Positions 51,560-60,496 of a stretch of 64,000 nucleotides of DNA are shown piece after piece. Position 1 is the stretch's first letter. Each line of letters begins with the position of its first letter. The DNA lies in assembly GCF_001644575.1 (NCBI RefSeq), contig NZ_CP015596.1:62001-126000 (forward strand), in the 5' to 3' direction. The notes below the pieces were generated by a model. That model was not told the DNA's origin and ran no database searches. It saw nothing but the letters and a program-made list of their open reading frames with translations. The translations under genes and the position numbers were made by a program. The DNA is from Mycobacterium adipatum. GTDB lineage: Bacteria > Actinomycetota > Actinomycetes > Mycobacteriales > Mycobacteriaceae.

Positions 51560-52381
51560 ATGACGAGCACGACGGCGACGCCGTTTCTCACCCAGCGCGG
51601 CGACGAGTTGGTGCCCAACCCCATCGCCCACGGCGGATGGGGACCCACCCTGGGCGGCCAGGTGGTGGGCGGGTTGCTCGCCCGCGCCATCGAGGCCCAG
51701 GTCGACGATGTCGATCTGCACCCCGCCCGGTTGACGGTCGAGATCCTGCGCCGGGTGGCCACCGAGCCGGTCCGGGTCAGCGCCACCGTCGTGCGCGCCG
51801 GCGGCCGGATGCGATCCGTGGACGCCGCGATGATCCAGGACGGTCACCTCGTGGCCCGCGCCTCGGCGCTCTATCTGCGCCGCGGCACCCAACCCGACGG
51901 CGAGTTCTGGAGCACGGCACTCACCCTTCCGCCGATACCCGCCGAACCCGACGAGATCGGGGACACCGTGCCGATGTTCATCCGGGCCTACGGAGCCACC
52001 GCCGACTCGGACAGCCTGGAATTCCCGTGGCAGCACAAGGGGCCGCGGTACGCCTGGGTTCGTGAATTCCGTGACCTGGTGGCGGGCGAGACCCCGACCC
52101 CGTTCATCCGGGCGGCGATGGCCGTCGATGTGACCAGCTCGATGACCAACTTCAGCACCGCGGGCCTGGCGTTCATCAACGCCGACTACACGTTGGCGCT
52201 CAGCCGGTTACCGGACGGCCCGTACATCGGTCTGGCCGCTCTGAGTCACACCAGCGCCGACGGGATCGCCACCGGGTCGACCGGGCTGTTCGACCGTCTG
52301 GGGCCGATCGGTACCGGATTGTCCACCGCGATAAGCAATTCCGGATTCGATCCGTCGGGTAAGTACCGGCGTCCGAGCTAG
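51560..52381 (+). CDS. Double-hotdog thioesterase family protein
   Basis: 273 aa, TesB/FcoT-like: NPIAHGGWGPTLGGQVVGGL marks the first hotdog, and the second has FIRAAMAVDVTSSMTNFSTA and LPDGPYIGLAALSHTSADGI. Probably hydrolyses an acyl-CoA or acyl-ACP. A GTTAC-AACG-GTAAC dyad (51525-51538) lies just upstream, across the glycosyltransferase stop. The 3' end overlaps the convergent PPOX gene by 4 bp. Confidence 0.8.
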   Translation: MTSTTATPFLTQRGDELVPNPIAHGGWGPTLGGQVVGGLLARAIEAQVDDVDLHPARLTVEILRRVATEPVRVSATVVRAGGRMRSVDAAMIQDGHLVARASALYLRRGTQPDGEFWSTALTLPPIPAEPDEIGDTVPMFIRAYGATADSDSLEFPWQHKGPRYAWVREFRDLVAGETPTPFIRAAMAVDVTSSMTNFSTAGLAFINADYTLALSRLPDGPYIGLAALSHTSADGIATGSTGLFDRLGPIGTGLSTAISNSGFDPSGKYRRPS

Positions 52382-52836
52382 CGTGGTGGTGGGAAGCCAC
52401 CGGTGGCCACCGGACCCCACCGGCGAGGTGTGATGCGCAGCAGGCACTTTCCCTGATCGACCATGGCCTGCCGGTACTCGTCCCAATCCGAATGCTCCCC
52501 GGCCACCGACCGGAAGTAGTCGACCAGCGGCTCGACCGCATCGGGCAGGTCGATGCGTTCGGCGTCGCCGTCGACCTGGACGTACGGGCCGTAAAACTCC
52601 TCGGACAGCACGGTCACGCTGGCCCGCGGGGTGCGCCCGATGTTCACAGATTTGGCACGCTGCGGATAACTCGCGATGACGATGCGCCCCTGCTCGTCCA
52701 CCCCGCCGGTGACCGGAGAGCTCTGCAGCGATCCGTCGGCGCGGAAGGTGGTCAGCACCATCGCGTGCCGCGGCCGCACGAATTCCAGGAGTTCCTCGAG
52801 GGAGACCGCGTCGGCGGTCGCATAGTTCCGGGCCAT
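52378..52836 (-). CDS. PPOX-class F420/flavin-binding protein
   Basis: 152 aa from the ATG at 52836 (MARNYATADAVSLEELLEFV). Split-barrel PNPOX-like fold: RHAMVLTTFRADGSLQSSPV and RIVIASYPQRAKSVNIGRTP are the usual cofactor-contacting strands, and ITPRRWGPVATGG ends the protein. Mycobacterial members bind F420 or FMN and reduce various small molecules. The open frame extends upstream to 53016 but that part overlaps the next gene's region and is unlikely. It is convergent with the thioesterase upstream. Confidence 0.78.
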   Translation of the reverse strand: MARNYATADAVSLEELLEFVRPRHAMVLTTFRADGSLQSSPVTGGVDEQGRIVIASYPQRAKSVNIGRTPRASVTVLSEEFYGPYVQVDGDAERIDLPDAVEPLVDYFRSVAGEHSDWDEYRQAMVDQGKCLLRITPRRWGPVATGGFPPPR

Positions 52837-52925
52837 GACCTCGATCCTAGGCACGCACGCAACGGCAACCTCACGCGACGAACGGTGATTTGGTCCCCGC
52901 CCCAGCACCGGACCATCATCGTCGG

Positions 52926-53702
52926 GTGCATTATTTCGAGCGTGCCGGCGAATCGCGTTTCCGGGCTTCCCGGCACACCCAGGGCGCGTGGAGTCCGGAC
53001 GAGCAGCACATCGCACCGTCCCTCGGGCTGCTCGCGCACATCGTCGAGCAGGACCGTGACCGCCGGCGCGATGACCGGCTACCGCTGACCCGCTTGTCCT
53101 ACGACATCCTCGGTACGGTTCCCGTCACCGAGGTCGACGTCTCCGTTCGGGTGCTGCGTCCCGGGCGCAGCATCGAACTGGTCGAAGCGACCATGACCCA
53201 CGGCGGCCGCCCGGTACTGGTGCTGCGGGCCTGGCTGATGCAGCGCTTCCCGACCGCCCACCTGGCCGGGTCGGCGCTGTCCCCGATACCCGGTGTCGAC
53301 GAGATGCCGACGTGGGACATGTCCGCCGCCTGGCCGGGTGGATTCATCGCGTCGGCCGAGGTGCGGCGACTCGCGCCGGCTCCGGGGCGCAGCACCGCAT
53401 GGGTGCGCACCGGCGTCGGGCTGGTCGCGGGGGAAGCAGCGAGTCCCGCCGCCCGTGCGATCGGGCTGCTCGATATCGCCAACGGCCTGGCCGTTCGTGC
53501 CGAGCCCAGCGCGGTCGCCTTCCCCAATATCGACCTGACCGCGCATCTGTTCGCCGAGCCGCGCGGCGAGTGGCTGGGCTTCGACACCAGCGTGTCCTTC
53601 GGCCCGGACGGACTCGGGTTGACCCACAGCATCATTCACGACGAAACCGGACCGATCGGTTCGTCAGCCCAGATGCTGACGGTGCGGCCCACTACCGTGT
53701 GA
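52926..53702 (+). CDS. Thioesterase-family protein
   Basis: 258 aa from GTG 52926 (HYFERAGESRFRASRHTQGA). Again a double-hotdog layout: APSLGLLAHIVEQDRDRRRD and LVEATMTHGGRPVLVLRAWL in the first half, GLLDIANGLAVRAEPSAVAF in the second. Likely an acyl-CoA thioesterase of unknown chain length. It is followed by the esterase gene 2 bp later, so these are one operon. Confidence 0.75.
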   Translation: MHYFERAGESRFRASRHTQGAWSPDEQHIAPSLGLLAHIVEQDRDRRRDDRLPLTRLSYDILGTVPVTEVDVSVRVLRPGRSIELVEATMTHGGRPVLVLRAWLMQRFPTAHLAGSALSPIPGVDEMPTWDMSAAWPGGFIASAEVRRLAPAPGRSTAWVRTGVGLVAGEAASPAARAIGLLDIANGLAVRAEPSAVAFPNIDLTAHLFAEPRGEWLGFDTSVSFGPDGLGLTHSIIHDETGPIGSSAQMLTVRPTTV

Positions 53703-53704
53703 GG

Positions 53705-54616
53705 ATGGGGAACCCGCGGATCGCGCCGCTGGAGTACGCGCTGGCCTACCTGGCGCAGCAGACCGCGCCGCTGTTGTTCCGGCCGCCCGCCGTCCCGGAA
53801 CCGACGCACCGTCTCGACGCGCCCGCGGTGGTGCGGGTGCCGACCCGGCACGGCCCGGTCCGGTGTTTCGTCTACCGGCCGCATCCGGCGTCTCCGCTGG
53901 GCGGCACGGCCACCCGCCGTCCGCCGCTGCACATCGACATCCACGGCGGCGGCTTCGTGCTGCGCAACACCCACGAGGATGCGCACATCTGCCGGTATCT
54001 GGCCTCCGATGTCGGCTGCGTCGTCCTGGCGATCGACTATCACGCCGCCCCTCAGGTGACTTTCCCTGTCGCAGAGGAAGAATGCATCGACGTGCTGCAA
54101 TGGGCGCTCGATCATGGCGACCAACAGGGCTGGGATGCCGAACGGGTCAGTGTCGGCGGCGCCAGCGCCGGGGCAAAGCTCAGCATGAACCTCGCGCAAT
54201 ACGCCCATGACTCCGCGTTCGCGCTACGGGCCGCGGTGCTGTCCTATGCGGTGGCCGACTGCACCCGCACCGACCGCACGTCACCCAAGGCCAATGCCGC
54301 CATTTCGCCGACACTGCAGAAACTGTCGGCCAGACTCTATTTCGTGGACCCCGCCAGCCACACCAGCCCGATGGCCTCGCCCTACCTCGACACCGAGCTG
54401 GCCCAGAAGATGCCGCCCACCCTGATTCAGACGGGTGACCTCGACACACTGGGACCGGAGATGGTCGAGATCGCCGCCCGGCTGCGCGACGGTGGTGTCG
54501 AGGTCAGGCACACCGCCTACCCCGTCGATCACGCCTTCAACACCCAGGGGAACCGGGAGATCATGGACACCTCGATCCGCGAGATCGGCACGTTTCTGAC
54601 CGAGCGGCTGGCATGA
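53705..54616 (+). CDS. Hormone-sensitive-lipase-family alpha/beta hydrolase
   Basis: 303 aa starting MGNPRIAPLEYALAYLAQ. HSL family signature: oxyanion HGGGFVLRN, nucleophile GGASAGAKLS, acid in IQTGDLDTLGPEM and His in PVDHAFNTQG. Predicted serine esterase or lipase acting on short or medium chain esters. The ATG at 53705 lies 2 bp after the thioesterase stop; the next gene overlaps its stop by 4 bp. Confidence 0.88.
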   Translation: MGNPRIAPLEYALAYLAQQTAPLLFRPPAVPEPTHRLDAPAVVRVPTRHGPVRCFVYRPHPASPLGGTATRRPPLHIDIHGGGFVLRNTHEDAHICRYLASDVGCVVLAIDYHAAPQVTFPVAEEECIDVLQWALDHGDQQGWDAERVSVGGASAGAKLSMNLAQYAHDSAFALRAAVLSYAVADCTRTDRTSPKANAAISPTLQKLSARLYFVDPASHTSPMASPYLDTELAQKMPPTLIQTGDLDTLGPEMVEIAARLRDGGVEVRHTAYPVDHAFNTQGNREIMDTSIREIGTFLTERLA

Positions 54617-55131
54617 CGCCGTCCCCCGCGACGGACGGTGTCCAGGTCGAGCATGTGGTCGCCGCACTGCGCGAGCGGATGTACGGTGCCATCTCCTGCC
54701 TGGCAACGCTGGCCGCCCTCGCCCGTTACACAGATGTCGACACCAACGCCTGGTACCGGGTGATCGACGTGGCGGTGGCCGCGGGCGGCTTGTGGGCGGC
54801 GGCGTTGCTGGCCGAGTTCATCGCCCGGCTCAGCGTGGAGGGCAAGGCCCCGCGCGGGCACTCGGCCTGGGCGATGCTGGCCTCCTCCGGTCAGATCCTG
54901 CAGGCGGCGGCCGCGCCGGCGGTGATCTTGGCACTGGCCGGTTTCGGCGTGCTCGACACTCCGGACGCGGTGTGGATCGCCATGTGGTTCCTGGTCGCGG
55001 AGATGGCACTCATCGCCTTCGCCGCGGTGCACCGCGCCGGGCTGGTGTGGTGGCAGCAGATCGTGGCCGTGTTACTCCTGGCCGGTGCCGGTGCGGCCGT
55101 GGTGGCGGTCAAGATGATTGCCCATCACTGA
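54613..55131 (+). CDS. Small integral membrane protein
   Basis: 172 aa with four clear membrane helices (about 20-38, 48-70, 93-112 and 125-165). No recognised family motif; ends MIAHH. The ATG overlaps the esterase stop (ATGA), so translation is coupled. Might be a membrane anchor or small transporter of the lipid-hydrolysis operon; unknown. Confidence 0.7.
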   Translation: MTPSPATDGVQVEHVVAALRERMYGAISCLATLAALARYTDVDTNAWYRVIDVAVAAGGLWAAALLAEFIARLSVEGKAPRGHSAWAMLASSGQILQAAAAPAVILALAGFGVLDTPDAVWIAMWFLVAEMALIAFAAVHRAGLVWWQQIVAVLLLAGAGAAVVAVKMIAHH

Positions 55132-55958
55132 TCGCCGGTCTGCACCGGACGACCTTCCGCACTCCACTGCGACCACGATCCGGGAAACAGTGCCGCATCC
55201 ACGCCGGCCGCGGCCAGGGCCGCCACCAGCACCGATGCCGTCACCCCCGAGCCGCAATACACCCCGACCTGGTCCGAGCCACCGAATGACCAGCCCAGCG
55301 CCGCTATCTCGGCATCGGGCAGCAGCGTTCCGGCCGCCGTCAGGACCGCGGTACTGGGCAGGTTCCGAGCTCCCGGGATGTGCCCGGCCAGCGGGTCCAT
55401 GGGTTCGACATCACCGCGGAATCGTTCCGGTGCGCGGGCGTCGAGCAGGTTCGGGTGCCCGGCGGCCTCGTCCGCGGTCAGCGTCGGCATCGCCCCCGCA
55501 TACAGGTCCTCGTGCAGCACCACCGCATCGCCGGGTGACGCTACGACCGGACCGGCCTCCAGTGCATGGCCCGCGGCGATCCAGGCGCGCAGGCCGCCGT
55601 CGAGGATCCGCACATCCCCGATCCCCGCGGCCCGCAGCACCCACCACGCCCGCGCTGAACCGGCCAGGTTCCAATCGTCGTAGATCACCACGGGTACACC
55701 CCGGCGCACGCCCCAGCGGCGCGCCGCCTCCTGCAGGGCCGATCCGGAGGGCAGCGGATGCCTGCCCCGGCCGTCGACCCGGTGATCGGTGAGCTCGTCA
55801 TCGAGGGAGACGTAGACGGCGCCGGGCAGGTGTCCGCGCTCATGGTCGGCACGGCCGTCCGGCTGGGATAGCTGCCAGCGCACATCGAGCAAGGTCACGG
55901 GCTGTTCCGCAGTCAGCAGGTTCGCGAGTTCGGCGGTCGTGATGAAGACATCGGCCAT
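55125..55958 (-). CDS. Thiosulfate sulfurtransferase, two rhodanese domains
   Basis: 277 aa. First rhodanese domain about 8-135 (ERGHLPGAVYVSLDDELTDH), second about 150-270 with the active-site loop GVYCGSGVTASV, whose Cys forms the persulfide. Matches the SseA/3-mercaptopyruvate or thiosulfate sulfurtransferase type. It transfers sulfane sulfur to cyanide or another thiol acceptor, notable because the nearby Nit1C cluster is cyanide-related; a direct link is only conjecture. The 3' end overlaps the membrane-protein gene by 7 bp. Confidence 0.87.
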   Translation of the reverse strand: MADVFITTAELANLLTAEQPVTLLDVRWQLSQPDGRADHERGHLPGAVYVSLDDELTDHRVDGRGRHPLPSGSALQEAARRWGVRRGVPVVIYDDWNLAGSARAWWVLRAAGIGDVRILDGGLRAWIAAGHALEAGPVVASPGDAVVLHEDLYAGAMPTLTADEAAGHPNLLDARAPERFRGDVEPMDPLAGHIPGARNLPSTAVLTAAGTLLPDAEIAALGWSFGGSDQVGVYCGSGVTASVLVAALAAAGVDAALFPGSWSQWSAEGRPVQTGDQ

Positions 55959-56033
55959 GCTTGCAGCGTCCCAGATCGCGGCGGTTTGGTCGAAGACGGA
56001 AACAATCCGCCGGTCCGTGGTGTTCTAGTGCCC

Positions 56034-56456
56034 ATGTCCAACACCCCCGAACTGAGCCCGACCGACTGGGTCCGCGACCAGACCGAACGCATCCTCGCGC
56101 AGGGCACCACCGATGGAGTTGAGATCCTCGACCGCCCCGTGGTGCTGTTCACCACCACCGGCGCCAAATCCGGCAAGAAGCGCTACGTGCCGTTGATGCG
56201 CGTGGAGGAGAACGGCAAGTACGCGATGGTCGCGTCCAAGGGCGGCGATCCGCAGCACCCGGCGTGGTATCACAACGTCAAGACACACCCACAGGTCACC
56301 GCGCAGGACGGCGACAAGGTCATCGAACTGACCGCCCGCGAGGTCGAGGGCGAGGAGCGCGCGCACTGGTGGGAGCTGGCCGTGGCTGCGTACCCGCCCT
56401 ACGCCGAGTACCAGACCAAGACCGACCGGCTGATCCCGGTGTTCGTGCTGGAGTAG
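56034..56456 (+). CDS. Deazaflavin (F420)-dependent nitroreductase, DDN family
   Basis: 140 aa from ATG 56034 (MSNTPELSPTDWVRDQTERI); an in-frame ATG at 55986 would add 16 residues. The DDN fold signature is VVLFTTTGAKSGKKRYVPLM and YAMVASKGGDPQHPAWYHNV, with KTHPQVTAQDGDKVIEL. Ddn-family proteins reduce quinones or nitro compounds with F420H2. It is divergent from the rhodanese gene, 75 bp away. Confidence 0.88.
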   Translation: MSNTPELSPTDWVRDQTERILAQGTTDGVEILDRPVVLFTTTGAKSGKKRYVPLMRVEENGKYAMVASKGGDPQHPAWYHNVKTHPQVTAQDGDKVIELTAREVEGEERAHWWELAVAAYPPYAEYQTKTDRLIPVFVLE

Positions 56457-57611
56457 GACCGGTCGGCTGCCTGCTCGGCACTCGGTTTCATCGACGCCCA
56501 CCGCATCACCGAGGCACTCGCCGACGCACAGGTCCGGATGAGCTGACCTCGTTGGTCGTCGGTGGTGGCGGTTCGAATGGTGTGTACCACCACCATTGGG
56601 CGCGTTCACCCTTCGGGCCGGGGCACGGTGGCACCTCGGGTGCCGCCGTGCTGGGTGGGCGGGCCAACGCGGCATTGGTCAGTTCGTCGCCATGCTGGTC
56701 GGTGACGTTCAGGGTGTCGGCGGGCCCGGTGAGGGTGATGCCACCCTGGTGATGCAGGCGGTGATGAAACGGGCACTGCAACACCAGATTCCACAGTTCG
56801 GTGGGCCCGCCGTCCTCCCAGTGCACCAGATGATGGGCATGCAACCCGCGGGTCGCTCCACACCCGGGCACCACACACGTGCGGTCACGGTGCTCCAACG
56901 CCCGGCGCAGCCGCCGCCCCACCGTCCGGGTCGCCCGCCCCGCCCCGAGGGGCCGACCGTGGCGTTCGAACCACACCTCGCAGGTGGTATCACAGAGCAG
57001 GTACTGGCGATCGGCCTCCGAGAGCGCCGGACCCAGGTGCAACGCCGCGACCGGGGTGTCCACATCGGCGTGAATCACCACGGTGGTGTGCTGACCGTGC
57101 GGGCGCACCGCCACATCGGCATCCCAGCCGGCCTCGATCAGACTCATGAACGCGTCCACGAGGTTCGGCAACGGCGGCGCCTGCACCGAAATCGTGTCGG
57201 ATCTGTCGACGTCGTACTGATCCCCCTCGCGCGGATCAATCGAGTCTTTGGGGTCGTGGTCGCGTTTCCACTGCGCGATCAGCTTGTCGCGGTGCGACTG
57301 CAGGCCGGCCTCGAACGTCGCGGCCTCCACCGTGGGCAGCCGGAGGCGGTAGCTGGTGTAGCCCTCGCCCTCGACCTGCGAAAAGGACCGCTGCGGCTCC
57401 ACCGCCGGGTCGGGCTCGGGGCGCGGCTCTTGTTCGACCGCGGTACGCAACTGGCTCACCGTGGCGACCGCCACCAACTCCGCGTAATGCTCATCGCAGC
57501 CCGGCCCGCCACGCTCGGCGATCACCCCGATCTGATCCAACGACACCCGGCCCTCCCGCAGGCCCGCCGCGCAGCGTCCAAGCTCCGACAACCGGTGCGC
57601 CACCGCGACCA

Positions 57612-57636
57612 TGAACCGTCCTGGTCTGGGTGGAGA
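57612..57636 (+). repeat. IS3 terminal inverted repeat, left end
   Basis: Begins TGAACCGTCCTGG, with first 13 and last 8 bases identical to the other end and four mismatches between. CCA target copy lies just outside at 57609-57611. Confidence 0.85.
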
Positions 57637-57643
57637 CCTTCGG

Positions 57644-58576
57644 TTATGCCACCTCTGCTGTGGAGGCGACGGTGTGACGGTACCGGTCCTCGTGCTGGCA
57701 GGGCGAGAGATAGTCCAGAGCCGAGTGCAGGCGGGTGGTGTTGTACCAATGCACCCAGGCGGCGGTTTCTCGTTCCACCTCGGCCCGCCCTGTCCAGGAC
57801 TGGGTGCGATTGATCAGCTCGGTCTTGTAGAGACCGATCGCGGATTCCATCAATGCGTTGTCCAAGGCGTCACCGACCGAACCAATCGATCCCGCGATAC
57901 CGGAGTCGTGCAATGCATCGGTGAAGGCCAGCGATGTGTACTGACTTCCGGCATCGGAATGGTGCACCAAACCTGTTGTCGTGAAATGGAAATCAGTTCT
58001 GCGCCGAGTGAACACAGCCTGCTCGAGGACACTGTGCACCAGCGGTGTCGCCTTGGTCGACATCACCCGCCAGCCCAGTATCCGCCGTGAATACACATCG
58101 ACGCAGAACGCCGTGTAGACAAACCCTGCCAGCGTCCAGGTGTAGGTGAAATCAGCGACCCACCACTGATCGGGACGCGTGGGCGCACCCCATTGCCGGG
58201 CGATCAGATCGGGATGGCGCGCCGCCCCCGGATCAGCGGTAGTGGTGACCGTGGTGCGTCGTCTGCCACGCACCGCACCGCTGATCCCGCAGATGCTCAT
58301 CAGCCGGCCCACCTGATCACGCCCGATGTCGTGGCCTGCATGTTTCATGGCGTGCCACATCTTGCGGACCCCGTAGAGCCGCCGGTTGTCGACGAACAGC
58401 TGGTGCACGGTGTTGGCGGCGTGCGCTTGGTTCCAGGCAGTGTCGCTGACTGGGCCGCGGGCTTTGGCCGCGTAGTAGGTGGACGGGGCGATCTTGACGC
58501 CGTAGCTCGAAAGCACGGTGCAGATCGGGTCGACCCCGAACCGGTGACGATGAGCGTCGATGTACTCGACGATCAC
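57644..58576 (-). CDS. IS3 transposase orfB (DDE integrase)
   Basis: 310 aa from GTG 58576, overlapping the orfA stop (GTGA). The rve-type DDE catalytic residues are D142 (WWVADFTYTW), D208 (HHSDAGSQY) and E244 (ALMESAIGLY), with the characteristic 35-residue D-E gap. N-terminus HRHRFGVDPICTVLSSYGVK is the usual HTH_21-like part. Read in -1 relation to orfA, as expected for IS3 frameshifting or coupling; a TTTTTC run lies about 25 nt before orfB. Intact, so the element may still be mobile. Confidence 0.93.
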   Translation of the reverse strand: MIVEYIDAHRHRFGVDPICTVLSSYGVKIAPSTYYAAKARGPVSDTAWNQAHAANTVHQLFVDNRRLYGVRKMWHAMKHAGHDIGRDQVGRLMSICGISGAVRGRRRTTVTTTADPGAARHPDLIARQWGAPTRPDQWWVADFTYTWTLAGFVYTAFCVDVYSRRILGWRVMSTKATPLVHSVLEQAVFTRRRTDFHFTTTGLVHHSDAGSQYTSLAFTDALHDSGIAGSIGSVGDALDNALMESAIGLYKTELINRTQSWTGRAEVERETAAWVHWYNTTRLHSALDYLSPCQHEDRYRHTVASTAEVA

Positions 58577-58899
58577 CGAAGTCGGCGGTCGACCTCCGCC
58601 GCCGCGAAAAACGCTGTCGCTGTCTTGAGAATCTCATTAGCCCTGCGCAACTCGGCATTCTCCCGACGCAACGCCGTCAACTCCGCAACCGGGTCACCAG
58701 ACCCCTGCCCAGCCCCGGGGTCAGTCGAGCCGTAACGGCCCTCCACCCAGTTGCGCAACGTGGCCTCATTGATCCCAAGGATCTCGCCGACATAGCGACG
58801 AGCCCCTCGCTTGGAATCCCCGGCCTGACTAATCCGGTCCTGATACATCCGTACCGCCCGCTCACGGGTCTCCGGGTCGAACTTCCTCGGCGCAGCCAC
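58573..58899 (-). CDS. IS3 transposase orfA (HTH)
   Basis: 108 aa, MAAPRKFDPETRERAVRMYQ at the N-terminus, then EILGINEATLRNWVEGRYGS as the helix-turn-helix, and a leucine-zipper-like AELTALRRENAELRRANEIL typical of OrfA. It binds the IS ends and pairs with OrfB. The stop at 58573 overlaps the orfB GTG start. Confidence 0.92.
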   Translation of the reverse strand: MAAPRKFDPETRERAVRMYQDRISQAGDSKRGARRYVGEILGINEATLRNWVEGRYGSTDPGAGQGSGDPVAELTALRRENAELRRANEILKTATAFFAAAEVDRRLR

Positions 58900-58926
58900 A
58901 ACAACATCCTCCTGGTGCGATCACGA

Positions 58927-58951
58927 TCTCCACCAGACCCAGGACGGTTCA
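58927..58951 (-). repeat. IS3 terminal inverted repeat, right end
   Basis: Read on the minus strand from 58951 it begins TGAACCGTCCTGGG; the CCA target copy follows at 58952-58954. It lies 28 bp upstream of orfA. Confidence 0.85.
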
Positions 58952-59263
58952 CCATGGTCTCGGCCCGGCGCGGGCTCACCCCGGTCTTCCACGCCACCAA
59001 CCCCGGCAGCGACCGACACCCGGTGGCACCCCACAACGCGTTCCCGTCCTCGCTGCCCGCGCCGCCGATCTCGGCGATGATCTCCACCAACCGGCCATCG
59101 ATGGCATTGCGCTGCCCGGTCAACTCCGCCATCTCGTCGAACAGCACCTCGATACGCTTGGGCGCGAACCGATCCCGATCCAAAGGCGCTGTCGGAGGCG
59201 GCATACCACGATTCTCGCACCCGGGTCCGACAAGCAAACGGGTGGCGACGACCGCCGCCGCGG

Positions 59264-60442
59264 CTACCCCAGCGCCACCCCGAGTTCCTGGGCGAACACC
59301 TTGATCATGTGTTGCACCGCAATTTCGTTGCGTCCGATGATCATATGATCGTGCTGCCCGTGCCTTACGCCCTGCCCGCATTGCGGCAGCATCGCGAAAT
59401 CCTCATCGCGGACCGCGGCGTGAACCCCTTCGTAGACGGTGTCGTAGAGCGCGCGCATATCGTCATCGGTCGCCGGGATGCGTCCCATCCAGCTGTGCCG
59501 GACGGTGCAGCGCGTCGGATCCCCGTCAGGCAGCATGTCGATGATCTCGACCCCGACGGGGCTGTTGGCCAAGATCAGATTGGGGTAGACCCAGTAGATG
59601 ACGCCCATGTTGGCGCCGGGATCGCGCGTGGCCGACGGGTCGGAGTCGAGATTTTTGATCCAGGTAAACGGAAAACCGATGCGATGGTGCTTGCCGAACT
59701 CGTCATAGACGGCTGTGTTGGGCAGCGTGTTCTGCCCGATCAGGCTCTCGCCGTGCACGAAGGGGAAGTGATAGCCCTCCGCGAACGCCTCCAGCGCGCC
59801 CTTCCAGGACACCTCGGATGAGAACTCCCGGTCGGTGTGATAGCCGTAGGAGGGGTAGTCCCACAGTGCCAGTTCGTCTTTCAATGGACCCAGATGTGCG
59901 TCCAGATCGATGGTGGCGTCTGCGGTGAGCACCGCCCAGATGAATCCGTAGCGTTCCACCGACGGCAGTTCGACCAGTCCGTAGTCCTTGACGTCCATCG
60001 AGTCGAAGCCCGCCTTACCGGGCACCATGAACAGCTCGCCGGTGTTCTTGTATGTCCACGCGTGGTACGGGCAGACGAATCTCGCGGAGTTCCCCGAGCC
60101 GCAGGCCGGCATGGCACCGCGATGCCGGCAGTAGTTGAGCAGGACGTGGCTCGTGCCGGTCCGGTCGCGGGTGATCAGCAGCGAATCGCCGAGGACCGAG
60201 CGCACGACGTAATCGTTGCGTTCCGGGATCTGCGCGGACGGCACGATGGCCAGCGGCACCCGGCGCAGGATCTGTGATTCCTCGATCTCGGTGATCTTCG
60301 GGTCACGGTAATAGTGCAGTGGCACTTTGAGTTCACGGTCGGCCATATCCGTGGTGCCGTCGAGGGCATGGCGCAGCGCGCGGCGGGTCAACTCTTCATC
60401 GGTGCTGTTCGGCGGGCGGGAGATCATCATCAGACCATACAT
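59264..60442 (-). CDS. Rieske aromatic-ring-hydroxylating oxygenase, alpha subunit
   Basis: 392 aa. Rieske ligands C105, H107 (CRHRGAMPACG) and C124, H127 (CPYHAW); mononuclear iron histidines H225 and H230 in FAEGYHFPFVH, with the bridging Asp expected nearby. The size and layout match large alpha subunits of ring-hydroxylating dioxygenases; no beta subunit or reductase is adjacent. An alternative start at 60430 would drop four residues. The 5' end overlaps a TetR operator region at 60433-60462. Confidence 0.83.
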   Translation of the reverse strand: MYGLMMISRPPNSTDEELTRRALRHALDGTTDMADRELKVPLHYYRDPKITEIEESQILRRVPLAIVPSAQIPERNDYVVRSVLGDSLLITRDRTGTSHVLLNYCRHRGAMPACGSGNSARFVCPYHAWTYKNTGELFMVPGKAGFDSMDVKDYGLVELPSVERYGFIWAVLTADATIDLDAHLGPLKDELALWDYPSYGYHTDREFSSEVSWKGALEAFAEGYHFPFVHGESLIGQNTLPNTAVYDEFGKHHRIGFPFTWIKNLDSDPSATRDPGANMGVIYWVYPNLILANSPVGVEIIDMLPDGDPTRCTVRHSWMGRIPATDDDMRALYDTVYEGVHAAVRDEDFAMLPQCGQGVRHGQHDHMIIGRNEIAVQHMIKVFAQELGVALG

Positions 60443-60462
60443 TCATCGTCGATTGTATTGTC
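60433..60462. promoter_or_regulatory. Imperfect dyad at the Rieske/TetR divergent promoter
   Basis: GACCATACA (60433-60441) and TGTATTGTC (60454-60462) match as an inverted repeat at 8 of 9 positions with a 12-bp spacer. It overlaps the Rieske start codon (60442) and lies 35 bp before the TetR ATG, a typical repressor position. Confidence 0.45.
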
Positions 60463-60496
60463 AAGGGTCGAGAGCGGATCGTGCGACGATCGAGGC

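Larger units (their letters stand above)
57612..58951 (-). mobile_element. IS3-family insertion sequence, 1340 bp, CCA target duplication
   Basis: Ends are 25-bp imperfect inverted repeats (57612-57636 and 58927-58951, 21 of 25 identical), beginning TGAACC and ending GGTTCA as IS3 elements do (5'-TG...CA-3'). CCA flanks both ends (57609-57611 and 58952-58954), a 3-bp target duplication. Two overlapping transposase frames, orfA and orfB, lie inside in minus orientation. It sits in the DUF222/HNH gene. Confidence 0.92.
56506..59204 (-). pseudogene. DUF222/HNH endonuclease (13E12-type) gene interrupted by an IS3 element
   Basis: The 5' piece (58952-59204, starting MPPPTAPLDRDRFAPKR) and 3' piece (56506-57611) are split by the IS at 57612-58951. 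Removing the IS and one CCA target copy restores an uninterrupted 451-aa frame through RRAETMVAVAHRLSEL. The 3' piece carries the DUF222 domain and the HNH nuclease: CVVPGCGATRGLHAHHLVHW followed by LWNLVLQCPFHHRLHHQGG with Cys and His ligands intact. Because of the 3-bp duplication and out-of-frame interruption, the protein cannot be made whole; the 3' half could still be read from the ATG at 57612. Confidence 0.85.

Noticed and set aside
56457..56600. Possible remnant frame after the DDN gene
   Set aside because: Short plus-strand frame with no recognisable domain; overlaps the end of the DUF222 gene.
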